Positions 50,788 through 59,928 of a stretch of 64,000 nucleotides of DNA are shown piece by piece. The stretch is taken from positions 558,001 through 622,000 of the forward strand of contig NZ_BSTD01000006.1 in assembly GCF_030269325.1 (NCBI RefSeq). The letters are read 5' to 3'. Source of the DNA: Amycolatopsis sp. NBRC 101858 (lineage in GTDB: Bacteria; Actinomycetota; Actinomycetes; Mycobacteriales; Pseudonocardiaceae). Every line of letters starts with the position of its first letter. Within the stretch, counting starts at the first letter, position 1. The notes below the pieces were generated by a model that saw nothing but the letters and a program-made list of their open reading frames with translations, was not told where the DNA came from and searched no databases. Both the position numbers and the translations under genes were made by a program.

Positions 50788-51929
50788 TTGCCGCCCCCGA
50801 TCAGGCCGAGGAGGCCGGGCAGCAGCCCGGTGCCGCCGGTCTGCCCGGTCAGTCCCAGGTCCGGCAACGGGAGCGGCGGGGCGACCGCCGACCCTGTCCC
50901 GGACGGCAGCGCGATCGGCGGCTGCGACGAGTTCGTGAAGTTCTGGATCAGCGTGTCCAGGTCGAGGTTCACGTTCGCCTCGACGTTCGCGTAGTCGCCC
51001 TTGATCACGTTGCCCGCGTAGTCCGGGAACGGGTACGTGAGCAGGATCTGCAGCGCGTTCGGCAGATCGGACCCGGCCTCGCCGAGCTTGGTCAGCGTCG
51101 GCTGCAGCGCCTTGAGGTTCGCGACGAGCTGGTCGCGGCTCTTCGTCACGGTGTCGGTCGCGACGCCGGAGAGCGTGTTCAACGCGTTCAGCATGCCGAC
51201 GAGCTGGTCACGCTGGTCGGTGACGATCTTCAGGCCCGGCGCGAGGTTGTCGAGCGCGTTCGACAGGTTCTGCGTCTGGCCGGTCAACGTCTTCGACAGC
51301 TTCCCGAGCCCGTCGATCGCGCGCAGGATCTCGGTCCGGTGCCCGTCGAGCTGGGTCGCCAGTTCGTCCACTCGCGACAGCAGCGCGCGGATCTCCGGCT
51401 CGTTGCCCGACAGCGCGTCGTTCAGCTCGTGGCTGATCTTCTGGATCTGCTCGACGCCGCCGCCGTTGAGCAGCAGCGAAAGCGCGCCGAGCACCTCCTC
51501 GACCTCGGGGTTGCGGTTGGTGCGCCCGAGCGGGATCTGCGCGCCGTCACCCAGGTGACCGGCGGCGGGCTCGGCGGTGGGCACGCTCAGCTCGACGAAC
51601 TTCTCGCCCAGCAGCGAAGACTGCTTCAGCTCGGCGTGCGCGTTCGCGGGCAGCGCGATGTCGCCGTTGACGGTCATCGAGACCAGCGCGGACCGCGTGT
51701 CCGGCGTCAGGGTGATCTTGTCGACCCGCCCGACCGCGACGTCGTTGACCTTGACGCTGGACTGCGGCACCAGGTCCAGGACGTCGGTGAACAGCGCGGT
51801 GACGTGGTACGGGTGGTCGCCGACGTCGGCGCCGCCCGGCAGCGGCGTGCCGTAGAGGCCGTTGAACCCGCCGTCGCTGCAGGCCGCCAGCACCAGCACC
51901 CCGGCGAGCACTCCCGCGAGCCGCTTCAC
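50784..51929 (-). CDS. mce4E: MceE, MCE-family lipoprotein
   Basis: 381 residues. Lipoprotein signal VLAGVLVLAACSDG with Cys as the acylation site, the mark of MceE/LprN among Mce proteins. MCE domain with VTALFTDVLDLVPQSSVKVNDVAVGRV, then long helices and a Gly/Pro-rich tail. GTG start overlaps the MceD stop. Confidence 0.92.
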   Translation of the reverse strand: MKRLAGVLAGVLVLAACSDGGFNGLYGTPLPGGADVGDHPYHVTALFTDVLDLVPQSSVKVNDVAVGRVDKITLTPDTRSALVSMTVNGDIALPANAHAELKQSSLLGEKFVELSVPTAEPAAGHLGDGAQIPLGRTNRNPEVEEVLGALSLLLNGGGVEQIQKISHELNDALSGNEPEIRALLSRVDELATQLDGHRTEILRAIDGLGKLSKTLTGQTQNLSNALDNLAPGLKIVTDQRDQLVGMLNALNTLSGVATDTVTKSRDQLVANLKALQPTLTKLGEAGSDLPNALQILLTYPFPDYAGNVIKGDYANVEANVNLDLDTLIQNFTNSSQPPIALPSGTGSAVAPPLPLPDLGLTGQTGGTGLLPGLLGLIGGGK

Positions 51930-53119
51930 TTCGCACCCCCCGAAAGCTGCTCCATCACGTCGACGAGCGGGAGCGGCAACGGCGGGAGGGTGCCGTTCTG
52001 CAGGGAGTTGAGCACCTGCGGGATCGTCGGCAGCTTCAGCACGCCGTCGAGCACGGGCGCGAGCTGCTTGCAGATGTTCCCCAGCGTGTCCGGGATTTCC
52101 TTGGGCGTGCCCGCGCTGATCAGCCGGCACACGGTGAGGATCGGCGGGTTGGTGAGCTCGTTCAGGTTGTCGCGAACGGCGATCGTGCCCGACGCGGCGT
52201 CGTAGGAGTTGATGAAGTTGGTCGCGCCGGTCGGCGCGATGTCGAGGACCTCCGCGAGCGAGGCGCGCTGGTCGACCAGGACCTTCGACAGCGACGCCAG
52301 CTTGTCCACATTGGACTCCAGGGCGCCCTTGTTGTCGTTGACGAACTGCTGGACGTCGCCGAGCGCCCCGCCGAGTGACTGCAACGCGGCCCCGACGTCG
52401 GACGAGTCCGCGGCGAGGAACTGGCTGACGTCGGCGACGCGGCCGTAGAACTCGTTGAGCTGCTGGTCGCTCTGCGCCAGCGCGCCGGTGAAGGAGTTCA
52501 GGTTCTGCACGGTCGAGAACAGGTCGTCCTTCGACCCGTCGAGGGTCTTCGCGAGGTCGGCCAGCTGCCCGACCGTCGAGTTCAGCGAAGCGCCGTTGCC
52601 CTTCAACGCGTCGGCGGCGGTGTCCAGGACACCGGACAGCGCGCCGTCCTTGTTGGCGCCGTTCGGGCCGAGGGCCGTCGACAGCTTGTCCAGGCTGGAG
52701 TACAGGTCGTCCAGCTCCACCGGCGTCGCCGTGCGGTCCTTCGCCAGCACCGTGCCGGTGGCCAGGGTCGGGCCGCTGTCGTAGGCCGGGGTCAGCTGGA
52801 CGTACCGGTCGCTGACCAGGCTCGGCGCGACGACGACCGCGCCGACGTCGGCCGGCAGCTGCACGTCGTCGACCTGCATGTCGACACGCACCGCGTCGCC
52901 CTGCGGCGTGACGTCGGTGACCTGCCCGACCGGCACGCCGAGCACCCGCACCGACGAGCCCGCGTAGAGCCCGACGGTCTTGCCGAAGTACGCCGACAGC
53001 GTCGTGCCGGTGGAGGCGCGGAACACCAGCCACAGCCCGGCGGTGACGACCAGCGCGAGAACGCAGGCGAAGGCCAGCCACGTCACCAGGCTGCGCCCGC
53101 GGTAGGTCCGGATGGTCAT
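51926..53119 (-). CDS. mce4D: MceD, MCE-family protein
   Basis: 397 residues. Anchor WLAFACVLALVVTAGLWLVF, MCE domain (TTLSAYFGKTVGLYAGSSVRVLGVPVGQV), helical region with repeated hydrophobic pattern, Pro-rich end. Start overlaps the MceC stop (ATGA). Confidence 0.92.
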   Translation of the reverse strand: MTIRTYRGRSLVTWLAFACVLALVVTAGLWLVFRASTGTTLSAYFGKTVGLYAGSSVRVLGVPVGQVTDVTPQGDAVRVDMQVDDVQLPADVGAVVVAPSLVSDRYVQLTPAYDSGPTLATGTVLAKDRTATPVELDDLYSSLDKLSTALGPNGANKDGALSGVLDTAADALKGNGASLNSTVGQLADLAKTLDGSKDDLFSTVQNLNSFTGALAQSDQQLNEFYGRVADVSQFLAADSSDVGAALQSLGGALGDVQQFVNDNKGALESNVDKLASLSKVLVDQRASLAEVLDIAPTGATNFINSYDAASGTIAVRDNLNELTNPPILTVCRLISAGTPKEIPDTLGNICKQLAPVLDGVLKLPTIPQVLNSLQNGTLPPLPLPLVDVMEQLSGGAK

Positions 53120-54147
53120 CGGCCGCCCACCCCCTGGTTCGGCGCCGCGATCGGCGGGGTGCAGCCTTCGGGGTTGATGTGCAGGCCACCGGCGGTGATC
53201 GTCGGCGGCAGCAGCCCGCACAGGTAGCCCTCGAACCAGCGGCCGTTGCCGGTCGCGTTCGCGCCGACGCGGGCGAACGGCGCCATCAGCTTGAGGCTCT
53301 GGTCGAGGTTGCCCTGGTTGCGCTGCAGGATGTCGGTCACCTTGCTCAGCTTGTCCAGCGTCGGCTTGAGCTGCGCGCGGTTGTCCGCGACGAGCCCGGA
53401 CAGCTGCTGGGAGAGCTGCTGGGTGCCGGTGAGCAGCGCGTGGATCGCGGTCTTGCGGTTCTGCAGCTCGGTGAGCAGCAGGTTGCCGTCACTGATCACG
53501 CGTTGCAGCTGGGCGTTGCGGTCGGACAGCGTCTTCGACACCTGGCTCGTGTTCGCCAGCAGCGTGTGGAGGTCGTTGTCGCGGGAGGACACGGTCTTCG
53601 CCAAGGACGACAGCCCGGTCAGCGTGTCCTTCAGGTACTGCGGGCTGTCCTTGAGGCTGTCGGACAACGCGTTGAAGCTGTCCGCGAGCTGTTTCGTGTC
53701 GATGTCGCCGACCGTCGTCGACAGCTGCTCGAAGGCGTCCTGCAGCTGGAACGGCGTCCGCGTGCGGGCCTGCGGGATCGTCGCGTCCGGTTCCTGCGCG
53801 CCGCCGCCCTTGGGGTCGAGCGCGAGGTACTTCTCCCCCAGCAGCGTCTTGATCTCGATGGACGCGGTGGTCGCGTCGCCGACGCGGACGTCCTTGACGC
53901 GGAAGCGCACCAGCACCTGCTTGCCCGCGAGCTTCACCGACGACACCGTGCCGACCTTGACGCCGGCGACCTCGACCTCGTTGTCCGGCGCCAGCCCCGC
54001 GGACTCGCCGAAGTACGCCGAGTACGTCGTGCCGTTGCCGAAGAACGGGAGCTGGTCGGAGAAGTACGTGGTGGCCGTGACGAGCACGATCAGCACGAGG
54101 GCGACCGCGCCGACGGCGGCCTGGTTGCGATCCTTCAGCCGTTTCAC
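53116..54147 (-). CDS. mce4C: MceC, MCE-family protein
   Basis: 343 residues. Anchor AAVGAVALVLIVLVTATTYF, MCE domain (TTYSAYFGESAGLAPDNEVEVAGVKVGTV), helical region and a C-terminal cysteine pair near GYLCGLLPP and PEGCTPP. GTG start overlaps the MceB stop (GTGA). Confidence 0.92.
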   Translation of the reverse strand: MKRLKDRNQAAVGAVALVLIVLVTATTYFSDQLPFFGNGTTYSAYFGESAGLAPDNEVEVAGVKVGTVSSVKLAGKQVLVRFRVKDVRVGDATTASIEIKTLLGEKYLALDPKGGGAQEPDATIPQARTRTPFQLQDAFEQLSTTVGDIDTKQLADSFNALSDSLKDSPQYLKDTLTGLSSLAKTVSSRDNDLHTLLANTSQVSKTLSDRNAQLQRVISDGNLLLTELQNRKTAIHALLTGTQQLSQQLSGLVADNRAQLKPTLDKLSKVTDILQRNQGNLDQSLKLMAPFARVGANATGNGRWFEGYLCGLLPPTITAGGLHINPEGCTPPIAAPNQGVGGR

Positions 54148-55181
54148 GGACCACACCTCTCCGCGCGTTGCGTGCCGGGAATGGGGATGATCGGCAGGGT
54201 GATGTCGAGCGAGGAAATGCCGATGGTGCCGGTGATCCCGCACAGGTAGTAGTTGAACCAGCTGCCGTAGCTCAGGGTCCGGGTGAACTTCTGCAGGTTG
54301 CCCGGCAGCACTTCGAGCAGGTGGTTGAGCAGTACGCCGGAGTCGCCGAGGTTCTGCGACAGCACACCGAGCTGCGCGACGTCGTCCTTCAGCGCCGGGC
54401 GCGCGTCGGCGAGCAGGCCGGTCGTGGACACCGCGAGGTCGCCGAGCGCGCTGACCGCGTCGCCGATCGGCTTGCGCTGCTCGGCCAGCCCGCTGACCAG
54501 CTTCTGGGTCTGCTCGATGAGGTCGCCGAGCTGCGGGCCGTGGGCGTTGACCGTGCCGAGCACGGTGTTGAGGTTCGCGATGACCTGCCCGATCACCTGG
54601 TCCTTGCTCGCGATCGCGGTGGTGAGCGACGCGGTGTGCTGCAGCAGGCTGGTGATCGTGCCGCCCTCGCCCTGGAAGACGCTGATGATCTCGGCCGAGA
54701 GCTGGTTGACGTCCTTCGGGCTCAACGCCTTGAACAGCGGCTTGAAGCCGTTGAACAGCACGGTGAGGTTCAGCGCGGGCTTGGTGCGCTCGGGCGGGAT
54801 CGTGCCGCCCTCCGCGAGCGCCCGGTCGCCCGGGACGTCGGTGCCGAGCGCGAGGTAGCGCTGGCCGACGAGGTTGCGGTACTTGATCGTCGCGGTCACC
54901 GTCTCCGGCAGCCGGTAGGTGTGCTCGACGTCGAACCGCACCTGGGCGAGGTTCTGCTCGCCTTCGACGACCTCGATGGTGTCGACCTGGCCGACCTTGA
55001 CCCCGGCGATGCGGACGTCGTCGCCTTCCTTGAGGCCGGACGCGTCGGTGAACTTCGCCAGGTAGCCGGACGTCTCGCCGAAGTTCGTGTTCGCGATGGT
55101 GGCCGCGAGGACGCCGGTGAGCAGCACGGTGACGACGGCGAACACGCCTAGCTTGATCAAGGACGGCAGGAAGCTCCTCAC
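54144..55181 (-). CDS. mce4B: MceB, MCE-family protein
   Basis: 345 residues. Anchor LIKLGVFAVVTVLLTGVLAA, MCE domain (GYLAKFTDASGLKEGDDVRIAGVKVGQV), helices and conserved end YGSWFNYYLCGITG with a cysteine. GTG start overlaps the MceA stop. Confidence 0.92.
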   Translation of the reverse strand: MRSFLPSLIKLGVFAVVTVLLTGVLAATIANTNFGETSGYLAKFTDASGLKEGDDVRIAGVKVGQVDTIEVVEGEQNLAQVRFDVEHTYRLPETVTATIKYRNLVGQRYLALGTDVPGDRALAEGGTIPPERTKPALNLTVLFNGFKPLFKALSPKDVNQLSAEIISVFQGEGGTITSLLQHTASLTTAIASKDQVIGQVIANLNTVLGTVNAHGPQLGDLIEQTQKLVSGLAEQRKPIGDAVSALGDLAVSTTGLLADARPALKDDVAQLGVLSQNLGDSGVLLNHLLEVLPGNLQKFTRTLSYGSWFNYYLCGITGTIGISSLDITLPIIPIPGTQRAERCGP

Positions 55182-56500
55182 TTCAGCTCCACCTCCGCCC
55201 CGCGGTAGAGCGGCCCCACGAGCAGACCGGCCCAGCCGGGCACGTCAGCGGGCGACGTCCCGAGCGCGGGCGAGGCGAGCAGGTCGATCAGGTCGCGCTC
55301 GTAGGACGAGCCGACGATCGAGCCGTCGCCGCCGACGGCCCCGCCGCCCGCGGGCAGCGTCTCGGGCGGGTTCTTCGGCGGGGCGGGCTTGCTGGAGCCG
55401 TCCTTGATCGCGCCGTCGGGCGGGTACTGCGGCCAGACGCCCGGCTTCGGGACCTGCGGGTAGCAGCGCGGCCCGCGCTTGTCCTCGTACTTCGGCTCGT
55501 CGACGCCGGGCAGGTACTTGCCGCGGCTGGCGGCGAACTCGATGGTGACCCGGCTGACCTCGGGGTGCGCGGTGCCCTTGCCGAACGCGAGCTCGGCCGG
55601 CGCGACCTCGCCGGCGAGCTGGTCGAGCAGGCACGGGTACTCGGGCGCGTACTTGGCGAGGACGTCCAGCGTCGGCTGGACCGCCGTGGTGAGCCGGATC
55701 AGGTTGTCCTTGTTGACCTGGAGGAAGCTCGTCAGGTCCACCGAAGCCGCGGTGACGGTGGCGTAGAGGTCGGTCAGCTGCGCGCGCTGGTCGACGATCG
55801 TGCGGCTCGTCGTCGTCAGGTCGGACAGCGCCTGCAGCAGGTCCGGCGCCGCCTTGTCGTAGGTGTTCGCGACGTTCGCCAGGCCGGTGATGTCGGCCTT
55901 GACGTCCGGCAGCGACGGGTTGAGCTTGCCGAGGTAGTCGCTCAGCTGCACGAGGGTCTGGCCGAGCTGCTTGCCGCGGCCCTCGAGCGCGGTGGACACC
56001 GCCGTCAGCGTGCTGGACAGCTTCTCCGGCTGGACGGCCTGCAGCAGCGGCATCACGTCGTCGAGCACCTTCTGCAGCTCGATCGCGGTGCTGCTGCGGT
56101 CCTGCGGGATGACGTCACCGGCCTTGATCGGGCCCTGCGACGTCTCGGGAAGCTGGAGGGAGACGTACCGTTCGCCGAAGAGCGTCTTCGGCAGCAGCCG
56201 CGCCGAGACGTTTTTCGGGATCACGTGCGTCTTGTCCGGGTCGAGCGCCAGCTCCAGCTCGGCGTGGTCACCCTTCGCCAGCACCGACCGGACTTCGCCG
56301 ACGAGCATGCCGCGGACCTTGACGTCGCCGCCGGTGCGCAGCTGGCTGCCGACGTGGTCGGTTTCGACCTTCACGAGCGTCACCGGCGTGAAGGCCTTGT
56401 TGTAGACGGCGAGCGTGGTGGCGATGAACAGCGCGGCCACGAGCAGGAAGGCCAGCCCCAGCACCTGGTACCGGAGCCGCTGCCAGAGCTCGCGCCTCAT
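55178..56500 (-). CDS. mce4A: MceA, MCE-family protein
   Basis: 440 residues, the longest Mce. Anchor LGLAFLLVAALFIATTLAVY, MCE domain (VTLVKVETDHVGSQLRTGGDVKVRGMLVGEV), helical region, conserved CYPQVPKPG and a Pro/Gly-rich extension. ATG overlaps the YrbEB stop (ATGA). In M. tuberculosis the Mce4 complex imports cholesterol. Confidence 0.92.
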   Translation of the reverse strand: MRRELWQRLRYQVLGLAFLLVAALFIATTLAVYNKAFTPVTLVKVETDHVGSQLRTGGDVKVRGMLVGEVRSVLAKGDHAELELALDPDKTHVIPKNVSARLLPKTLFGERYVSLQLPETSQGPIKAGDVIPQDRSSTAIELQKVLDDVMPLLQAVQPEKLSSTLTAVSTALEGRGKQLGQTLVQLSDYLGKLNPSLPDVKADITGLANVANTYDKAAPDLLQALSDLTTTSRTIVDQRAQLTDLYATVTAASVDLTSFLQVNKDNLIRLTTAVQPTLDVLAKYAPEYPCLLDQLAGEVAPAELAFGKGTAHPEVSRVTIEFAASRGKYLPGVDEPKYEDKRGPRCYPQVPKPGVWPQYPPDGAIKDGSSKPAPPKNPPETLPAGGGAVGGDGSIVGSSYERDLIDLLASPALGTSPADVPGWAGLLVGPLYRGAEVELK

Positions 56501-57345
56501 CCCGAAATCCTCACCGTGGTGTTCGCGCCCCAGATCGCGAGGGACAAGAAGAAGTCCAGCACCGAGATCAGCACGATCGACGTCCGCACCGCGCGGCCGA
56601 CCGCCACGCCGACCCCGGCCGGGCCGCCGCTGGCGTTGAAGCCGTAGTAGCAATGGGAAAGGATCACGAGCACGCTGAACACGATCACCTTCCCGAACGA
56701 CCAGAGGACGTCTCCGGGAGGCAAGAAGAGCGTGAAGTAGTGGTCGTAGGTGCCGGCGGACTGGCCGTAGAGCCAGATGGTGATCTGCCGGGACGCGAGG
56801 TAGCTCGAGAGCAGGCCGACCGCGTACAGCGGGATCACCGCGGCGACGCCGGCGAGCACCCGCGTCGTCACCAGGTAGGGCATGCTCGGCACGCCCATGA
56901 CTTCCAGCGCGTCGATCTCCTCGGAGATCCGCATCGCGCCGAGCTGCGCGGTGAAGCCGCAGCCGACGGTCGCGCTCAGCGCGAGCCCGGCCGAAAGCGG
57001 CGCGACCTCACGGGTGTTGAAGTAGGCGGAGATGAACCCGGTGAGGGCGGCCGTGCCGAGCTGGTTCAGCGCGGAGTAGCCCTGGAGACCGACGATGAGA
57101 CCGGTGAAGAGCGTCATCCCGATCATCACGCCGAGCGTGCCGCCGATGACGGCGAGGCCGCCGGTGCCGAAGCAGACCTCGGTCAGCAGCCGCAGCGTTT
57201 CCCGGCTGTAGCGGCGGATCGTGCGCGGCGACCAGGCGAGCGCCTTCGCGGCGAAGGCGAGCTGCTTGCCCAGGCCTTCCAGGCTCTGGCCCGGGCGCGC
57301 GATGTACTCGAGCGTCCGGTCGTGGTCCACGGGCTCCGCCGTCAT
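56497..57345 (-). CDS. yrbE4B: YrbEB, MlaE-type permease
   Basis: 282 residues, MlaE/YrbE family with five to six membrane helices and the conserved EEIDALEVMGVPSMPYLVTTRVLAG, the ATPase-contact motif. Pairs with YrbEA as the inner-membrane permease; the MceG ATPase is normally encoded elsewhere and is not in this window. ATG overlaps the YrbEA stop by one base (TGATG). Confidence 0.93.
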   Translation of the reverse strand: MTAEPVDHDRTLEYIARPGQSLEGLGKQLAFAAKALAWSPRTIRRYSRETLRLLTEVCFGTGGLAVIGGTLGVMIGMTLFTGLIVGLQGYSALNQLGTAALTGFISAYFNTREVAPLSAGLALSATVGCGFTAQLGAMRISEEIDALEVMGVPSMPYLVTTRVLAGVAAVIPLYAVGLLSSYLASRQITIWLYGQSAGTYDHYFTLFLPPGDVLWSFGKVIVFSVLVILSHCYYGFNASGGPAGVGVAVGRAVRTSIVLISVLDFFLSLAIWGANTTVRISG

Positions 57346-58133
57346 CACATGGCCTTCGGCGGGACGATCCGCAGGTAGATCGCGGTCAGCACGACGTTGA
57401 TCAGGAACAGCAGCAGGAACGTGATGACGACGGCCTGGTTGACCGCGTCGCCGACGCCCTTCGGCCCGGGCGGCGGATTCAGCCCGCGGAACGCCGCGAC
57501 AACCCCGGCGACGAAGCCGTACAGCAGCGCCTTGATCTCGCTGACCCACAGGTCCGGCACCTGCGCCAATGCGTTGAAGCTGGCCAGGTACGCGCCGGGC
57601 GTGCCGCCTTGGAGGACGACGTTGAAGAAGTAGCCGCCGAGCACGCCGACGACGCTGACCAAGCCGTTGAGCAGCACCGAAACGACCATCGCGGCGAGCA
57701 CGCGCGGCACGATGAGGCGCTGGATCGGGTTGACGCCGAGAACCTCCATGGCGTCGATCTCTTCCCGGATCTTGCGCGCGCCGATGTCCGCGCAGACCGC
57801 GCTGCCGCCGGCGCCCGCGACGAGCAACGCCGTGATCAGCGGGCTGGCCTGCTGCACGATGGCCAGCGCGCTGGCCGCGCCGGTGAACGACTGCGCGCCG
57901 ATCTGCGCGGTCAGCGAACCGAGCTGCAACGCGATGACCGCGCCGAACGGGATGGCGACGAGCGCGGTCGGCAGGATCGTGACGCTGGCGAAGAACCAGC
58001 ACTGCTGGATCCACTCGCGGGTCTGGAAGGGGCGCTTGAAGATCGCGCGCAGGACTTCCCAGGAAAGCGTCGCGAGGCGCCCGACCTGGGTCAGGGCCGC
58101 GGTTCCCGGGAGCGTGCCCGTGCTCTCGCTCAC
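57345..58133 (-). CDS. yrbE4A: YrbEA, MlaE-type permease
   Basis: 262 residues. Same family: IREEIDAMEVLGVNPIQRLIVPRVLAA and several membrane helices. Two adjacent GTG codons could start it; the one at 58133 has the better spacing to GGGAGG. First gene of the ten-gene mce4 block. The 85 bp upstream hold no perfect KstR box. Confidence 0.93.
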   Translation of the reverse strand: MSESTGTLPGTAALTQVGRLATLSWEVLRAIFKRPFQTREWIQQCWFFASVTILPTALVAIPFGAVIALQLGSLTAQIGAQSFTGAASALAIVQQASPLITALLVAGAGGSAVCADIGARKIREEIDAMEVLGVNPIQRLIVPRVLAAMVVSVLLNGLVSVVGVLGGYFFNVVLQGGTPGAYLASFNALAQVPDLWVSEIKALLYGFVAGVVAAFRGLNPPPGPKGVGDAVNQAVVITFLLLFLINVVLTAIYLRIVPPKAM

Positions 58134-58218
58134 CACACCTCCCAGTAGGTCGTCGCTGACCTCCGAGTGTTCTCCATACCCGGTGCCCGATTTTCGTTAG
58201 CGGTGTTAACTGATCTCG

Positions 58219-58983
58219 TCAGAAACTCAGGTTGAGGGCGTGCGAGGCCGTGGCACCGCCGTCCGCCACGAACTCCGCTCCCGTGCAGTACGCGCTTTCG
58301 TCGCTGGCGAGGAACAGCACCAGTTTCGCGACGTCTTCGGGCTGTCCGACGCGACCGAGCGCGACCTTCTTCCCGACGTACGACATGTCGACTTTCTGCC
58401 CGCCGGCGGCGGTCTCGACCATCTGCGTGTCGATCGCGCCGGGGTGGACGGAGTTGACCCGGATGTGCTTCTTCCCGAGTTCCATCGCGGCGACCTTGGT
58501 CATCCCGCGGATGGCGAACTTGCTCGCGGTGTAGGCGACGAGGTACGGCATCCCGGCCAGACCCTCCACAGAGGACACGTTGACGATGGAGCCACCGCCG
58601 GCGGCGGTCATCGGTTCAACGACCGAGCGCATCCCGAGAAACGCCCCGATCTGGTTCACCCGGATAACGCGCTCGTAATCGGCCAGCTTCGTCTTGCCCA
58701 GTTCGGAGAAATGGAGGATCCCCGCGTTGTTGACCAGCACGTTCGGCGCGCCGAACTCGGTGGTCACGCGCTCGAGGGCGGCGACCCAGCCGTCCTCGTC
58801 GCCGACGTCGAGGTGCTGGTAGACCGCCTGCTCCCCGAGTTCGGCGGCGAGCTGCTTGCCCTCGCCGTCGAGGATGTCGGCGATCAGGACCTTCGCGCCC
58901 TCGGCGACGAACGCGCGTGCGGCCGCCGCGCCCTGGCCGCGCGCGGCGCCGGTGATCAGGGCGATCTTCCCGTCCAGCCTCAT
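58219..58983 (-). CDS. SDR-family steroid/alcohol dehydrogenase
   Basis: 254 residues, classical short-chain dehydrogenase: cofactor motif ITGAARGQGAAAARAFVAEG, NNAG, Ser in NVSSVEGL, and catalytic YTASK. Resembles 3-alpha/20-beta-hydroxysteroid dehydrogenases, which fits the sterol context. Overlaps the next SDR gene by 4 bp (ATGA). It is an extra gene compared with the M. tuberculosis order. Confidence 0.88.
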   Translation of the reverse strand: MRLDGKIALITGAARGQGAAAARAFVAEGAKVLIADILDGEGKQLAAELGEQAVYQHLDVGDEDGWVAALERVTTEFGAPNVLVNNAGILHFSELGKTKLADYERVIRVNQIGAFLGMRSVVEPMTAAGGGSIVNVSSVEGLAGMPYLVAYTASKFAIRGMTKVAAMELGKKHIRVNSVHPGAIDTQMVETAAGGQKVDMSYVGKKVALGRVGQPEDVAKLVLFLASDESAYCTGAEFVADGGATASHALNLSF

Positions 58984-59846
58984 GACTCTCCCAGGATCTC
59001 GGTGGCGGCGAACATCCGGCCGGGGTCGCGCTCGGCGAAGAACGCGCTGACCGACGTCTCGAGCTCGTCGAGGGACCAGCGCTGCTCGATCCGCGGGGCC
59101 TCGACCAGGGCGACCGTGCCGCCGTGGACGATGAACACCTGGCCGTTGACGTGCTCGGCCGCGGGCGAGGCGAGGTAGGCGACGAAGGGGGCGACGTGCT
59201 CGACCGAAAGAGGGTCGGCCCCCGCTGAGGTGTTTTCGGGAGGAGCCCCGAACACGCCCTCGGTCATCGCCGTCCGCGCGCGAGGGCAGATCGCGTTGGC
59301 GCGGACGCCGTACTTGGCCAGGCCGCGGGCGGCCGACATGGTGAGCGCGGTGATGCCGGCCTTCGCCGCGGCGTAGTTGGGCTGGCCGGGCGAGCCGATG
59401 AGGAAGGCTTCGGACGCGGTGTTGACCAGCCGCCCGTACACCGGCTGTCCGTCTTCTTTGGACTTGTCGCGCCAGTACTTGGTGGCGTTGCGGGACAACA
59501 GGAAGTGGCCGCGCAGGTGGACGCGCAGCACGGTGTCCCAGTCGTCGTCGGACATCGAGAAGAGCATCTTGTCGCGCAGCACGCCCGCGTTGTTCACGAC
59601 GATGTCGAGCCCGCCGAGGTCGAGCGCGGCGGCCAGGAGGGCGTCCGCCGTGGCCCGCTCCCCGACGTCGCCGGCGACCGCGACGGCCTTGCCACCGGCC
59701 GCTTCGATTTCTTCGACGACGTCCTTCGGCTCACCGATGTCGTTGACGACGACGGTGGCGCCCTGCCCGGCCAGGGCGAGCGCTTCGGCCCGCCCCAGGC
59801 CCGCGGCGGCGCCGGTGACGATGGCTGTCCTGCCGGTCAGGGTCAC
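58980..59846 (-). CDS. hsd4A: SDR-family dehydrogenase, Hsd4A/Rv3502c type
   Basis: 288 residues. VTGAAAGLGRAEALALAGQGATVVVNDIG, NNAGVLRDKMLFSMSDDDWDTVLRVHLRGHF, and YAAAK with Ser in NTASEAF. The NNAGxLRDK and C-terminal extension match the 17-beta-HSD type 4-like enzymes, which oxidise 3- or beta-hydroxy steroids/acyl-CoAs in sterol breakdown. Gene order ferredoxin-hsd4A-mce4 equals Rv3503c-Rv3502c-Rv3501c. GTG with AGGAGG upstream; a KstR-like box lies at 59886. Confidence 0.9.
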   Translation of the reverse strand: MTLTGRTAIVTGAAAGLGRAEALALAGQGATVVVNDIGEPKDVVEEIEAAGGKAVAVAGDVGERATADALLAAALDLGGLDIVVNNAGVLRDKMLFSMSDDDWDTVLRVHLRGHFLLSRNATKYWRDKSKEDGQPVYGRLVNTASEAFLIGSPGQPNYAAAKAGITALTMSAARGLAKYGVRANAICPRARTAMTEGVFGAPPENTSAGADPLSVEHVAPFVAYLASPAAEHVNGQVFIVHGGTVALVEAPRIEQRWSLDELETSVSAFFAERDPGRMFAATEILGES

Positions 59847-59885
59847 GCGAGGCCTCCTCGTCGAGTCCGGTGATCGGGCCTACAT

Positions 59886-59899
59886 TAGAATCTGTTCTT
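59886..59899. promoter_or_regulatory. imperfect KstR-type box upstream of hsd4A
   Basis: TAGAATCTGTTCTT differs at two positions from the KstR consensus TAGAACNNGTTCTA. It lies 40 bp upstream of hsd4A, in the 82-bp gap after the ferredoxin gene, and could control the dehydrogenases and mce4 genes. Confidence 0.55.
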
Positions 59900-59928
59900 G
59901 TCGAGGGCAAGCCCTTGAGTGAACACCG

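Noticed and set aside
58197..58209. Shared 12-mer AACACCGCTAAC with 59922-59933
   Set aside because: The second copy is the coding end of the ferredoxin gene, and chance 12-mer matches are expected in 64 kb.
58190..58210. KstR box upstream of yrbE4A (TTAGCGGTGTTAAC)
   Set aside because: Only one half-site matches TNNAACNNGTTNNA; the other half is wrong.
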